This document shows positions 42,707 to 51,230 of a DNA stretch of 64,000 nt, in pieces (positions within the stretch are counted from its first letter, which is position 1; each line of letters begins with the position of its first letter). Both the position numbers and the translations under genes were made by a program. The stretch is from positions 95,048 through 159,047 of the forward strand of contig NZ_JBFRXP010000005.1 in NCBI RefSeq assembly GCF_041146875.1. Direction: 5' to 3'. The notes beneath the pieces are model-generated. The model had not been told where the DNA came from, did no database searches, and saw nothing but the letters and a program-made list of their open reading frames with translations. Origin of the DNA: Igneacidithiobacillus sp041146875 (GTDB lineage: Bacteria > Pseudomonadota > Gammaproteobacteria > Acidithiobacillales > Acidithiobacillaceae).

Positions 42707-43885
42707 GTGCCACAAAGATTTCCATGGGATGCTGGCAGTCAGTCCGTCATTGCCAATGCCGGGCTGGGTACGGTCAAGGAAAACCCCGAATATGCGGCGG
42801 CGAAGTCTGGAGATGATCAGGCTGCGTGGGAACTGGTTCTGCGCATTCTGCGCAAGTCCTTCCTGCAGGAGATCGAGAAACGGGTACAGGGAGCTGGCAA
42901 CCCTTGCCTGTTGCCGGTACTGGCGATGGAAGAGCAGGGGGCAAACAAAATCCCGGCCATGGCCGCAGCCGCGATTGCCGCACGCATCGGCTGTCCGGTG
43001 GAAACCCGTGTCTATCAGGCAAACAAAGCGTTTCGCACCGGGTCGCGCGCCAATCATCGTCTGACGGTTCAACCGGAATATGCGGGAGAGGTGGATGCGG
43101 GCCGGGAATATCTGTTGATCGATGACACCTTTACCATGGGCGCAACCCTGGCGAACCTGCGCGGGCATTGCATTGGGCAGGGCGCGCAAGTGTTCGGGAT
43201 ACTGGCATTATCCGCTCATCCCGATGGGCTGCGCATTGCGCCGAACCCGGAATGGGTGTATACTATCCGAAACGCGATTCCCGATATTGATACAATCTGG
43301 ATGGAGAATTTTGGGTATGAAATCGACTGTATTACCCACGGCGAAGCCGGGCATCTCCGGAAAGCGCGATCGGTTGACGAGATCCGAAGTCGCTTCGCTT
43401 CTGCAAGAGATGCGTATTTCGATAGACTGGGGAGCACGCGCATACCGGAACGTGCCGGAAGACCAGTGGTTTCCGATGGACCGGGAAGCGGATATGCAGC
43501 ACGGGTAAACCGGGACGAAGGAGGGAAGTTTTCCCCCTTTCATCGATGGGCCGAGCATCTGGTGCAGAGCAACCCACACAGCCGCATGTTTTCCTATGCG
43601 GCTTCTTTTTTGTCCCGCTTTGACAGTGATACACCCTGCTGTATGCAGGACATCCAGCAGGTAGGTGCCATTCTTCTGCATCCGTCCTTCCGGCAGGCCA
43701 CCCTGGAGTCCTGCTCCTCCGTATCCTGCCTCTCCGCCTTGCTGGAGGAGATGGACGATTCCCTGCAGGCGCAGCCTGCACAGATCCGCACGATATTCCG
43801 GGATATCCGGCAACAGGTGGAACAGACATTGCGGGGAGATCTGTCCAGCACCCCGTCTGAAGAATTTCTGTTTCTTTCAGAGTGA
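42707..43885 (+). CDS. Phosphoribosyltransferase-like protein with extended C-terminus
   Basis: 392 residues. The N-terminal half resembles type I PRTases: a flexible segment ending CLLPVLAMEEQGANKIPAMAAAAIAARIG and the PRPP loop YLLIDDTFTMGATLANLRGH near residue 140 (DDTxTxGxT). A transferase in nucleotide salvage or a ComF-like DNA-uptake protein are the nearest ideas; the substrate is unknown. After about residue 205 the sequence is unrelated and the frame passes through a perfect terminator hairpin at 43580 and overlaps another small ORF at 43317, so the C-terminal half may be a frameshifted or fused tail. Confidence 0.65.
   Translation: MPQRFPWDAGSQSVIANAGLGTVKENPEYAAAKSGDDQAAWELVLRILRKSFLQEIEKRVQGAGNPCLLPVLAMEEQGANKIPAMAAAAIAARIGCPVETRVYQANKAFRTGSRANHRLTVQPEYAGEVDAGREYLLIDDTFTMGATLANLRGHCIGQGAQVFGILALSAHPDGLRIAPNPEWVYTIRNAIPDIDTIWMENFGYEIDCITHGEAGHLRKARSVDEIRSRFASARDAYFDRLGSTRIPERAGRPVVSDGPGSGYAARVNRDEGGKFSPFHRWAEHLVQSNPHSRMFSYAASFLSRFDSDTPCCMQDIQQVGAILLHPSFRQATLESCSSVSCLSALLEEMDDSLQAQPAQIRTIFRDIRQQVEQTLRGDLSSTPSEEFLFLSE
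43317..43508 (+). CDS. Small ORF overlapping the PRTase-like gene (63 aa)
   Basis: ATG 43317 to TAA 43508, peptide beginning KSTVLPTAKPGISGKRDR and containing LTRSEVASLLQEMRISIDWGAR, which reads as a plausible helical protein. It ends 72 bp before the intrinsic terminator, as a last gene of an operon would. No strong Shine-Dalgarno. It may be real, with the PRTase gene ending by overlap or frameshift here. Confidence 0.35.
   Translation: MKSTVLPTAKPGISGKRDRLTRSEVASLLQEMRISIDWGARAYRNVPEDQWFPMDREADMQHG
43580..43611 (+). terminator. Intrinsic terminator inside an open frame
   Basis: AGCCGCAT (43580-43587), 8-nt loop, ATGCGGCT (43596-43603), then TCTTTTTTG. It is oriented rightwards and lies within the 3' part of the PRTase-like frame. 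Confidence 0.8.
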
Positions 43886-44290
43886 TTCCGGTAACGACAG
43901 AATGCTTTCCCGGAAAATCTGTTTCATCCGGCAATATGGATGCGCGCGGAGGTACTCCCGCACTTCCCGTTCATCACGCAATCCCAGCTTTCGGGACATG
44001 GCGTACATCGGACCAGAATAGTCCAATGATTTCCCTACGTTTTCCAGCGTTACGGGAACCTTGGGGCCGGGAGACCTGCGCGGACGGGCCTTTTTCGGCG
44101 CCAGGTCCGAAAAGGCTTCCGCCAGCCATGCGGCACAGCGTTCCGCATCCACCCGTTCCGCTTCGACCCGCTCTTCCCGTGCAGCCTGCGCTTCTGCCTG
44201 CAACTCCACAAGGGAACCTGACAGGATTTCCCCGGAGAACTCTTCCAGGGAGCAGGCGTCCAGTCCTTCCCTGGTAATCGTCGATCCCAT
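43877..44290 (-). CDS. Hypothetical protein ending the SbcCD-like operon
   Basis: 137 residues. An Ala/Glu-rich helix in the middle (LQAEAQAAREERVEAERVDAERCAAW) is followed by a basic stretch KKARPRRSPGPK and a C-terminal helical segment with RKLGLRDEREVREYLRAHPYC. No family recognised. It is 18 bp downstream of the nuclease gene in the same direction, so probably cotranscribed and perhaps an accessory subunit. Confidence 0.6.
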   Translation of the reverse strand: MGSTITREGLDACSLEEFSGEILSGSLVELQAEAQAAREERVEAERVDAERCAAWLAEAFSDLAPKKARPRRSPGPKVPVTLENVGKSLDYSGPMYAMSRKLGLRDEREVREYLRAHPYCRMKQIFRESILSLPESL

Positions 44291-44308
44291 ACCCGGATTT
44301 CCTGACCG

Positions 44309-45298
44309 TCAGAGACCAAGCGCCATCTGGCGAAGGATCTCTGACACGACCGGGTCCACCTTTCTTTCCTGCAGGACCGCTTCCAGTTCTTCTTGCAGAA
44401 TAGCCGCATCTTCGGTCATGGCGCCGAAGTCCTGCTGCTTCAACAGGTCGGAAAACTGGCTTTCCGGGATTCCCGCTGGTGTTGCCAGAGCCTCCCGCAA
44501 CGCTCCCTCATCGGGCTGAGTGCGCATTCCTGTACGGTCGAAGATTTTTTTCTCGTGACGCAAGACGTGCCGCTCCAGACCTTCTTTCTTTGCGGGCCAG
44601 GACCAGACAGCGGGTTCCTGCTCCTCGCAATCGATGCTCATCCGCGTGATGTTGCCGGGATTGCACCACAGGGTATTTTCCTTGCGCACCCAGGGTTGCG
44701 GCTTGTGCATGTGTCCGTTGACCACCAGGTCCACGCCGGGAATCGAAATCAGAGGTTGCGCTTGCGGGTACATGCCAGGAAACGCCAGATCCTGGTGGGT
44801 CAACGCGATGACCGGCAGGTTTTCCTGCTGTTTGCAAAGCGTTGCCATCGGCGCCAGGGTATCGATGGAGGAGGCGTAGGACAACGGCAACACCCACGCA
44901 AGACCGGGAAGATGCACCGGTTCCGGGGCTTCCCGCGTTTCCAGCACCCGCAGCAGACCGGAGGCCCGCACGCAACCCAGTGCCGTGTCATCACCCAGAA
45001 GTCCGTCACGCAGGTCATGATTGCCCACCAGGCACCAGGGCAGCAGGCCATCCTTTTGCAGGTGACGCCGCAGGAGCCAGAATAACCGGCTCAACATCGA
45101 CAGGCCATTGTCTGGAGCCCGGTCAAACAGGTCGCCCAGAATGATCGGTTGCCACTGGTGCTCCCGCGCGAGGGTCAGGGACTGATCCAGCGCATCCAGC
45201 ACCGTGCCGGCGAAATCATTGTCCAGCCGTCGCCCGGGGCGAACGGAAGACAGATGCGGATCACCGATGAACAGCAAACCTTGTGGATTCGACAACAT
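44309..45298 (-). CDS. SbcD/Mre11-like nuclease (calcineurin-type phosphoesterase)
   Basis: 329 residues. Metal-binding motifs appear in Mre11 order: GDPH at residues 12-15, GDLFDR 55-60, GNHD 92-95, TH at 167-168, and GHMHKP near 195-200. The C-terminal 100 residues are a helical tail. SbcD/Mre11 proteins cut DNA ends and hairpins together with the SbcC/Rad50 ATPase, and the adjacent upstream gene encodes that type of ATPase, overlapping here by ATGA. Rather than the first residue of a chromosomal SbcD, the start SNPQGLLFIGDPH has no extension. The pair probably processes ends or branched DNA of the element. Confidence 0.88.
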   Translation of the reverse strand: MLSNPQGLLFIGDPHLSSVRPGRRLDNDFAGTVLDALDQSLTLAREHQWQPIILGDLFDRAPDNGLSMLSRLFWLLRRHLQKDGLLPWCLVGNHDLRDGLLGDDTALGCVRASGLLRVLETREAPEPVHLPGLAWVLPLSYASSIDTLAPMATLCKQQENLPVIALTHQDLAFPGMYPQAQPLISIPGVDLVVNGHMHKPQPWVRKENTLWCNPGNITRMSIDCEEQEPAVWSWPAKKEGLERHVLRHEKKIFDRTGMRTQPDEGALREALATPAGIPESQFSDLLKQQDFGAMTEDAAILQEELEAVLQERKVDPVVSEILRQMALGL

Positions 45299-47214
45299 CA
45301 GGCCACCTCCGGATGGTCATGGACAGGCGGCAGGGAGCCGCCACAAACCGGGCAGTTCTCCTGATTCCCCAGGAGAGACTTCTTTTGCTGCTGTATCCTG
45401 GACAGTTTCTGCCGGGCTTCCTGTTCTGCTCCGCGTGTTTCCCGCAATCGTTGCAGGAACCCCGCAGCCTGCTGACCCAGCCCGGACATGCCGGACAATT
45501 CCTGCAGCTTCCCTTGTGCTTCTTTCAGACATTCCGTCCGCAGGCTCTGGGGAATCTTCAGCCGGCGGCGCTTCTCCTGCAACTGGAGGATCTGTTTGGC
45601 CATCCGAATGGATTCCGGCAACCGGCGCAGGTTTTCCATGGTCTGGGCATCCGGCAGACGGGAAAGGCTGGCATCGGGAATCCCTACCCGCAGACGCTTG
45701 TGCAGCCGCGCCGCCTGCGTCTGTTGTGGAAGGAAAGCCTGCAGACGATGCAGTTCCTCTTTCCCGGCGGGCAGGACAACCCGGCTGTCTGGCAGGGAGA
45801 AAGCCTGTAACCGCTTCTGCGCCTGATCACAGGGCAACCATTGCCGCTCCCGCCGCAGCAGGTCTTCCTGCTGCTTCTGCAAAGACTGCGACTGCCGTTC
45901 CAGTACGGTCAACTGTTCCACGAGTTCGGGGAGATCCTGCAGATGGGACAACGCCGTTTCCACCGCCTGCAGACGCTTTTCTCCGGCACGAATGGTACGC
46001 CGGTCCTCATCCACCTGGCGTTTCCAGCTTTCCCGCATTTTGCGCAAGTATTGCGACTCGCGTCCGATATCCAGAATCTGCGCCCGTTTGGCCGGAGATT
46101 CCTGCAAGAGGAACACCGGAGATTTCTGGTCGCTCACCTGTACGTCCAGATCGTCCTGCAAGCGGATGCCCAGCATCTGTGTGACCCATTCCGGCACTTC
46201 CCGCGCGGATGGGGTTTCCTGTTCCACCTGATCGCCTTTCAGCTTGCGATAGATGACCTTGGGGCTACCCTTGCGCACCCGCTCCCACTGAATGGCGGTA
46301 TCGTCGGCAAAGCGGATCGTGATCGTGGCTTTCTCCGCGCCATGGCGAATCATGCCATCGCCGGCATCGTTGTAGGCCACCGCCCGGATGGCCTGGGTGA
46401 CGGCGCTCTTGCCCACGTCGTTCTCCCCGGTCAACACCGTGACCCCAGGGGTCAGGGGAATGACGGTATCCTCGTGGGACAGGAAGTTCCGCAGGGAGAT
46501 TTCCCGCACGGGCGCCCATTCGCCTTTCGGCGTCTCGACGTTTTTCTTTGCCATGAGGGGTGGATGTTGTACCTGCGCGGACGGATACCCATCCGTTCCC
46601 GTTTCCCTGGACAGGAAGATCGGAAACCCCGAAAACAGGTGGCTGTCGTGATGGCTGATGATCAGCACCTGGAGGCCCAGGTCACGGGACAGCTGCTGGA
46701 TGACCCGCGCAAAGTCTCCGACCCGCGAGGGGGACAGCCAGCAATCGGCTTCATCCAGCACCAGAAACGGGCGCATGCCCAACAGCGATCCGCGCATCCC
46801 GGAAGACCGGGCCACGGCGATAAAGCGCAGACCCGCGGAAAGAACATTGGCCACCGACCCGCCACGACCGCGCAGCGCGTCTTCCGGCAAGCCACCCTGA
46901 CACACCTGTACCTGCAAGGCGGGGAGTCCGCGCAGATGCTCCAGTTCCATCGTGACTTTCTGGTCATCCGCGGCATCGCGCGGCAGCACGTCGTTCAGAA
47001 AGGCGGTCAACAGGGTTTCCAGCAACCCCATGCTTTTCTCGTGGAACCGTTGCTCCAGCGCGTCCAGCACGGCTTCCACCGATTCCTTTCTGTCCTGTCT
47101 GGCGCGGCAGATGCCGGCTTCCTGCCGGATACGCCGATCTTCCTGCAACAGCGCATCACGACGGCCATGCAGACGCAGCGCCTGCTGCAAAACCTGTCCG
47201 ACGCCGATCATCAC
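45298..47214 (-). CDS. Rad50/SbcC-like ATPase with halves in swapped order
   Basis: 638 residues from GTG 47214 (or ATG 47211). Residues 1-110 are a coiled-coil-like helix. Then comes what is normally the C-terminal lobe: signature-like GRGGSVANVLSAGLRF 116-131, Walker B FLVLDEAD 150-157 and H-loop IISHHD 185-190. After residue 221 follows what is normally the N-terminal lobe: EISLRNFLSHED near 238-249 and Walker A TGENDVGKSA 262-271. A long coiled coil then runs to a C-terminal zinc-hook-like CPVCGG (Cys 621 and 624). Ordinary Rad50/SbcC has Walker A first, hook in the middle and Walker B last. No internal ribosome site is obvious before Met 221, so one permuted chain is expected. Works with the nuclease encoded downstream. 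Confidence 0.85.
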   Translation of the reverse strand: MMIGVGQVLQQALRLHGRRDALLQEDRRIRQEAGICRARQDRKESVEAVLDALEQRFHEKSMGLLETLLTAFLNDVLPRDAADDQKVTMELEHLRGLPALQVQVCQGGLPEDALRGRGGSVANVLSAGLRFIAVARSSGMRGSLLGMRPFLVLDEADCWLSPSRVGDFARVIQQLSRDLGLQVLIISHHDSHLFSGFPIFLSRETGTDGYPSAQVQHPPLMAKKNVETPKGEWAPVREISLRNFLSHEDTVIPLTPGVTVLTGENDVGKSAVTQAIRAVAYNDAGDGMIRHGAEKATITIRFADDTAIQWERVRKGSPKVIYRKLKGDQVEQETPSAREVPEWVTQMLGIRLQDDLDVQVSDQKSPVFLLQESPAKRAQILDIGRESQYLRKMRESWKRQVDEDRRTIRAGEKRLQAVETALSHLQDLPELVEQLTVLERQSQSLQKQQEDLLRRERQWLPCDQAQKRLQAFSLPDSRVVLPAGKEELHRLQAFLPQQTQAARLHKRLRVGIPDASLSRLPDAQTMENLRRLPESIRMAKQILQLQEKRRRLKIPQSLRTECLKEAQGKLQELSGMSGLGQQAAGFLQRLRETRGAEQEARQKLSRIQQQKKSLLGNQENCPVCGGSLPPVHDHPEVA

Positions 47215-47519
47215 GCGGCGTCCAGTTCGTCCAGCGCCTGTTGCGTGGCCCGCACCTGCGCCTCCTTTTCAGACAACTCCTGTGCAAACCGCGCGAGGTC
47301 CGCCGCGACGGACTGTTTGACGGCATCGATCTTTTCCTTGATCTCCCCCAGGTCGCGCGTGCCGAACTCCGCTTCCAGTTGCGACATCAGTTCCTCGTAC
47401 TGCCGCTTTTCTCCATCCCGCCGCGCTTCCAGCTTCGCTATCTGCACGCGCAGAGTTTCCGCACGTTGTTCCAGCGACTTGTGTTGTTCCAGCAGTTCGG
47501 AGATTTTCGGAGTGGACAT
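47211..47519 (-). CDS. Coiled-coil protein, first gene of the SbcCD-like operon
   Basis: 102 residues, almost entirely heptad-patterned (ISELLEQHKSLEQRAETLRVQIAKLEARRD and ELSEKEAQVRATQQALDELDAA). No signal or membrane segment. It overlaps the permuted ATPase gene by 4 bp, so equal production is expected. It could supply the coiled-coil strand that the permuted ATPase lacks between hook and Walker B lobe, or act as an assembly factor; both are inference. Driven by a textbook promoter at 47552-47580. Confidence 0.7.
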   Translation of the reverse strand: MSTPKISELLEQHKSLEQRAETLRVQIAKLEARRDGEKRQYEELMSQLEAEFGTRDLGEIKEKIDAVKQSVAADLARFAQELSEKEAQVRATQQALDELDAA

Positions 47520-47551
47520 GGGATACCCTCTTTCCTATCAAGATACAATAT

Positions 47552-47580
47552 AATATAGCGTTATTATGCAAGCATGTCAA
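47552..47580 (-). promoter_or_regulatory. Leftward sigma-70 promoter with TAACGC block
   Basis: On the minus strand TTGACA (47580-47575), 17-bp spacer ending AATAACGC, TATATT (47557-47552). Same layout as the rightward promoter at 35618. Between here and 47756 there is no gene; a possible rightward -10 (TATACT, 47707-47712) is the only other signal seen. Confidence 0.9.
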
Positions 47581-47755
47581 CTGTCGTGGAACCGAATGTC
47601 GTTCCAGTGGGGTGTCAATCTGCAAAATACAGTGGAATTTTGCGCGGTTCCATTCAGGCACGCCCGAGTGCCCAAGAGGGTGTTTTGGTGAGCATGGAAG
47701 CAATGCTATACTTGCTATCATATTTGTTATTGCGTTCGTTCCATGGAGTTTCATC

Positions 47756-48052
47756 ATGAGCATCGAAGACCGCTTCCGTCAGTTTCACGCGCCGGCATCC
47801 TTTTCCCCGAAGCTGGGCATCCCTCTGGAATGGGGGTTCCGCGAGGACCATCCCGACTGGCTGGCGGTATTCGACCCGCAGGCCCGGAGAGGGCTGGTGT
47901 TTCACCTGCAGGCGGACGACCCGAAAGAACTGGATGCCGGATTTCATCTCGATGGCCGGGTAGCCCGCCTGGTCTGGCAGGATCGCCTGATCTTCCGGCT
48001 CGATGATCAGGAGCGCGTCTTGCAGGAGGTGGCCAATGGCACAGTGGGTTGA
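47756..48052 (+). CDS. Hypothetical protein
   Basis: 98 residues from ATG 47756 (GGAG 9-12 bp upstream). A compact beta-rich protein (WLAVFDPQARRGLVFHLQ and ARLVWQDRLIFRLDDQER). No family recognised. Its end overlaps the start of the large polyvalent protein by 17 bp, suggesting coupled translation. Confidence 0.65.
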   Translation: MSIEDRFRQFHAPASFSPKLGIPLEWGFREDHPDWLAVFDPQARRGLVFHLQADDPKELDAGFHLDGRVARLVWQDRLIFRLDDQERVLQEVANGTVG

Positions 48053-51000
48053 TCTCTCCGCACACAATCTTTCCTTCTGGCGTTTTGGCCCGGACGAGGA
48101 GGGGAAGCGGCGCTATCTGCTGTTGCCCATCTTTCCGCAGGTCGGGGTCGACCCGGAATGGGAATCCCAGCCGTTTGCCCGGAAGTTTCGCAAGGATGAA
48201 TCATTCACGCAATCGGGTGGCATCCCAGGATGGATACTGGAAAGGGATCTCGCGACAGAATCCCTGCCGGGCCGGAGGGAATGGCTGGAGGCGTTCCCCA
48301 ACGCCCTGTTCCGGGATCGGAATAGCGCCAGTTTCCTGCCCTTCGTGCCGGATACCGCGGCGTTGTTTTCGCTCCCCCTGCGTTCTCCGTGGGGGTTCAG
48401 CCCTGTCGATCATCCGGCAGAGGTGTATGCCAATGAAGATCAGGCGGCGGGCGAGTCTTCGGATGCGCGGGCGATGCTGCGTGAAGGGCGGGAGATCGAG
48501 GAACGTATGGTCCTCCCCCTGTTTGCCCTGTCCATGAGTCCGCGCGCGCTGCAGGAAGATCTGGAGCAGCAGCAGGAAGAGCGGCAGTCCGCGGAAAAAC
48601 GGGAGGATTACGGGGAATATGTTCCGGGATCACGGAAGTCCGCCTATGAAAAATGGGAGGAAAACTATAACGCAATACTGGATACCATGGGGGATGATGG
48701 ACGGTTTCAGTTTTCCAGGGAAACCCTGGAGGCCCTGGCAAAGGAAACCCGCCGCGATCTGTTTCTGGCGGACTGGGTGGAAGAGAAAAAGACGCAGCCA
48801 GAGTATCCGGCCACCGTCCGGCAGATGCTCCGCGCCACGCTACTGGAAACCCTTCCGGCATCGGTGAAAACCCTCCCCTGGGATGGACGGAAAAGCGATC
48901 GCCCCGCCGGAGTGGTATTGGCAACCCGGATCGACCGGTACGCGCACATCCTGAAGGAAATCCGGAAGCGGGTGGATGCGTTGCCGGAAAATCCCGATGG
49001 TGATGCCCTGTTTTCCGCGCTGGAAGGGGTTTCCGGAACGAGTGTGTCCAGACGGCTCATTCCCAGAACCTCCTGGTATGACGACGTATATCATCCTTTG
49101 TACGAGGAGGATCGGGATTGGTTGCGCAACCCGGATACCGGAATCATCTCCCTGTTTGACGCAAACCTGTCGAAACACAGCATGGATGGCAAATTTCGCG
49201 CACTGTTGGGGAATACGGCCTGGCGCCGCTTGCCTGACGAGAATGCAAGGGAAACCTATCTGAAGACAGCCAAAACCCGTATGGAACAGCATTTCCCGGA
49301 GTTTTTCGAGATGGAGAAAGCGGCGCTGGAAATACGTGTCAAGCGACCGGAAACCGAAGAACTCCTGGCCGAGGCAAAAAGGAGAGCGGAGGACATCATC
49401 GACAACCTTGCGGAAGGGGTGAAAAATCCCTGGCATTGCTGGAGAGCACCCTGGGATTCCTGGACGCTTTTCCCGTACAAGGTCTCTGCCGATGCGGCGG
49501 AAAAGTACGACTGGCGGGAGAAAAGCCGGAGCATCCGGGTGCTGCAATACCAGATGATGCTGGATTGCTGCGATATCGCTGGAGAAGTCGCCCTTGCGCG
49601 GGCGGCGGAATCTCCGGTGCAGGAAACCAGCATCCCGGAAGTCTTGCCGGAAACCGGTGAGGCAGAGGCTCCCGGAGAGGAAGAAGGGGTATCGAGAGAA
49701 CCGGATTTTCTGCGCTGGAAACCTGGATTACGGGATCTGCCCAAAGAATCCGATATCCAATCCTACCGCAGCGCGTCATCCCCGACGGATCGCGGAGACC
49801 GCGACGTCAGCGAAGCGGAACTGTGTGATACTTTCGGATTCCGTGCGGTGCAGTATGGCAACTGGATGACCCAGAAAGACCGCCAGGTACACCTGAATGC
49901 CGCCTTCGACGCTTGCGCGGATCTCCAGACGCTCTGGGATTTGCCGGACGCCAGGATGGTGTCTCTGCCCAGAAGGATCCACGATCCTCTGGCGGATGTG
50001 GCGCGCCAGCCCCTGGCGCTGGCGTTGGGAGCCAGAGGAAAAGGCCGTGCAGCCGCACATTTCGAGTCTGCCCAATATGTCATCAACATGACGAAAACCA
50101 AGGGCGCCGGAGCTTTCCTGCATGAATGGACCCACGCGGCGGACGCCTTTCTCGCAGCGGAAGACACCCCTGGCAGCCTGTTGTTGTCCAGCGAAATCGC
50201 CGGTTCGCTGTTGAGCCGGTACACAAAAACCCTGGAAGGAAACGCCGCCAGTGCTTCCCTGCGGGAAAGCCGGGAAGGTGTGATGTTCGACCTGCGGACG
50301 GGATGGGAAGCGTTGCGGGAAAAAATCTGGAAAGGATTGCTGGGGAAAGACACCGCTTCGGAGTGGGAATACCAGATCCAGAATCAGATTTTCACCATGA
50401 ATCGCGACCTGCCGCGTGAAAAGAGGGAAGAACAGGCACAGCGCGAGCGTCGCGTGTTCATGGAGCAAGCCGCGAGATGGGTATCGGAGAAAATGGCGGA
50501 AGTGGACCAGGAAATCGAAAAGGTTCAGACACGGGAAGACGCCAGCAAGGTTCTGGAAACGGCTTCCCGGAATTTCGTCAAACCATTTCAGTATCTGAAG
50601 ACAAACTACAAAGTCCACCCTTCCAAAGACGGAGAAGATTTGCGCTGGTGCGAAACGGCGCTTTCCGGTGGTGTGGAAGCCCCGGAACGCGGAAACCTGT
50701 CTTCTGTCGACCTGTCAGGCGAGTCCGTATCGATGACTACACGGGCTGCCGCCGCCTGGGCAAAAGCCATCCAGAGAAACATCTGGAAATCGTATACAAA
50801 AGAAATCTTCAACAATAAAGACGATCTGTCTCTTGCGATACGGCCTCATCATTTTCAGGCGAGGGATCGGCAAGGCACTCTTTTTTATCAGAACGCCAGC
50901 GTTTTGGGAGAATACTGGAAGCGCCCACAGGAGCTGATTGCGCGTGCAGTTGCGGCGTTTGGGTATGACCGGCTGCAGGAGGCGGGGATCACCAATACCT

Positions 51001-51230
51001 GGCTGACGAAAAACGCTCCCGGACTGTATGCCGATACGCAGAAATACCGCGCTGATTCCGACCCGCAGGGGGCTGAGAGGCAGAACTTCCGTGATGTCTG
51101 GGAAGAAAAGGTGATGCCGGAACTGCGGGAACATCTGTCCCGCGCGGTTCAGGAGATGCCGGTAGCTTTCGCGGAAGAGGAGGAACCCGTCGCAGCAAAA
51201 GCGGCAGCGGAGGATGCCTTACTGTCTTAG
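48036..51230 (+). CDS. Large polyvalent protein with HEWTH metallopeptidase-like domain
   Basis: 1,064 residues from ATG 48036, with AGGAGG ideally placed. Most of the protein is unassigned and helical. Around residue 690, INMTKTKGAGAFLHEWTHAADAFL carries an HExxH zinc motif with a downstream acidic residue, the pattern of the LPD1-type 'large polyvalent protein' domain found in proteins injected or carried by phages and conjugative elements. The C-terminus includes a conserved-looking DRLQEAGITNTWLTKNAPGLYADTQKYR stretch. Role of such proteins is thought to be protecting or preparing incoming DNA in the recipient; that is by analogy. Its stop overlaps the end of the convergent coupling-protein gene. 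Confidence 0.75.
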   Translation: MAQWVDLSAHNLSFWRFGPDEEGKRRYLLLPIFPQVGVDPEWESQPFARKFRKDESFTQSGGIPGWILERDLATESLPGRREWLEAFPNALFRDRNSASFLPFVPDTAALFSLPLRSPWGFSPVDHPAEVYANEDQAAGESSDARAMLREGREIEERMVLPLFALSMSPRALQEDLEQQQEERQSAEKREDYGEYVPGSRKSAYEKWEENYNAILDTMGDDGRFQFSRETLEALAKETRRDLFLADWVEEKKTQPEYPATVRQMLRATLLETLPASVKTLPWDGRKSDRPAGVVLATRIDRYAHILKEIRKRVDALPENPDGDALFSALEGVSGTSVSRRLIPRTSWYDDVYHPLYEEDRDWLRNPDTGIISLFDANLSKHSMDGKFRALLGNTAWRRLPDENARETYLKTAKTRMEQHFPEFFEMEKAALEIRVKRPETEELLAEAKRRAEDIIDNLAEGVKNPWHCWRAPWDSWTLFPYKVSADAAEKYDWREKSRSIRVLQYQMMLDCCDIAGEVALARAAESPVQETSIPEVLPETGEAEAPGEEEGVSREPDFLRWKPGLRDLPKESDIQSYRSASSPTDRGDRDVSEAELCDTFGFRAVQYGNWMTQKDRQVHLNAAFDACADLQTLWDLPDARMVSLPRRIHDPLADVARQPLALALGARGKGRAAAHFESAQYVINMTKTKGAGAFLHEWTHAADAFLAAEDTPGSLLLSSEIAGSLLSRYTKTLEGNAASASLRESREGVMFDLRTGWEALREKIWKGLLGKDTASEWEYQIQNQIFTMNRDLPREKREEQAQRERRVFMEQAARWVSEKMAEVDQEIEKVQTREDASKVLETASRNFVKPFQYLKTNYKVHPSKDGEDLRWCETALSGGVEAPERGNLSSVDLSGESVSMTTRAAAAWAKAIQRNIWKSYTKEIFNNKDDLSLAIRPHHFQARDRQGTLFYQNASVLGEYWKRPQELIARAVAAFGYDRLQEAGITNTWLTKNAPGLYADTQKYRADSDPQGAERQNFRDVWEEKVMPELREHLSRAVQEMPVAFAEEEEPVAAKAAAEDALLS

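Noticed and set aside
45841..47553. Plus-strand open frame (570 codons) opposite the SbcC-like gene
   Set aside because: The minus strand encodes clear Walker A and B motifs; the plus frame is low-complexity.
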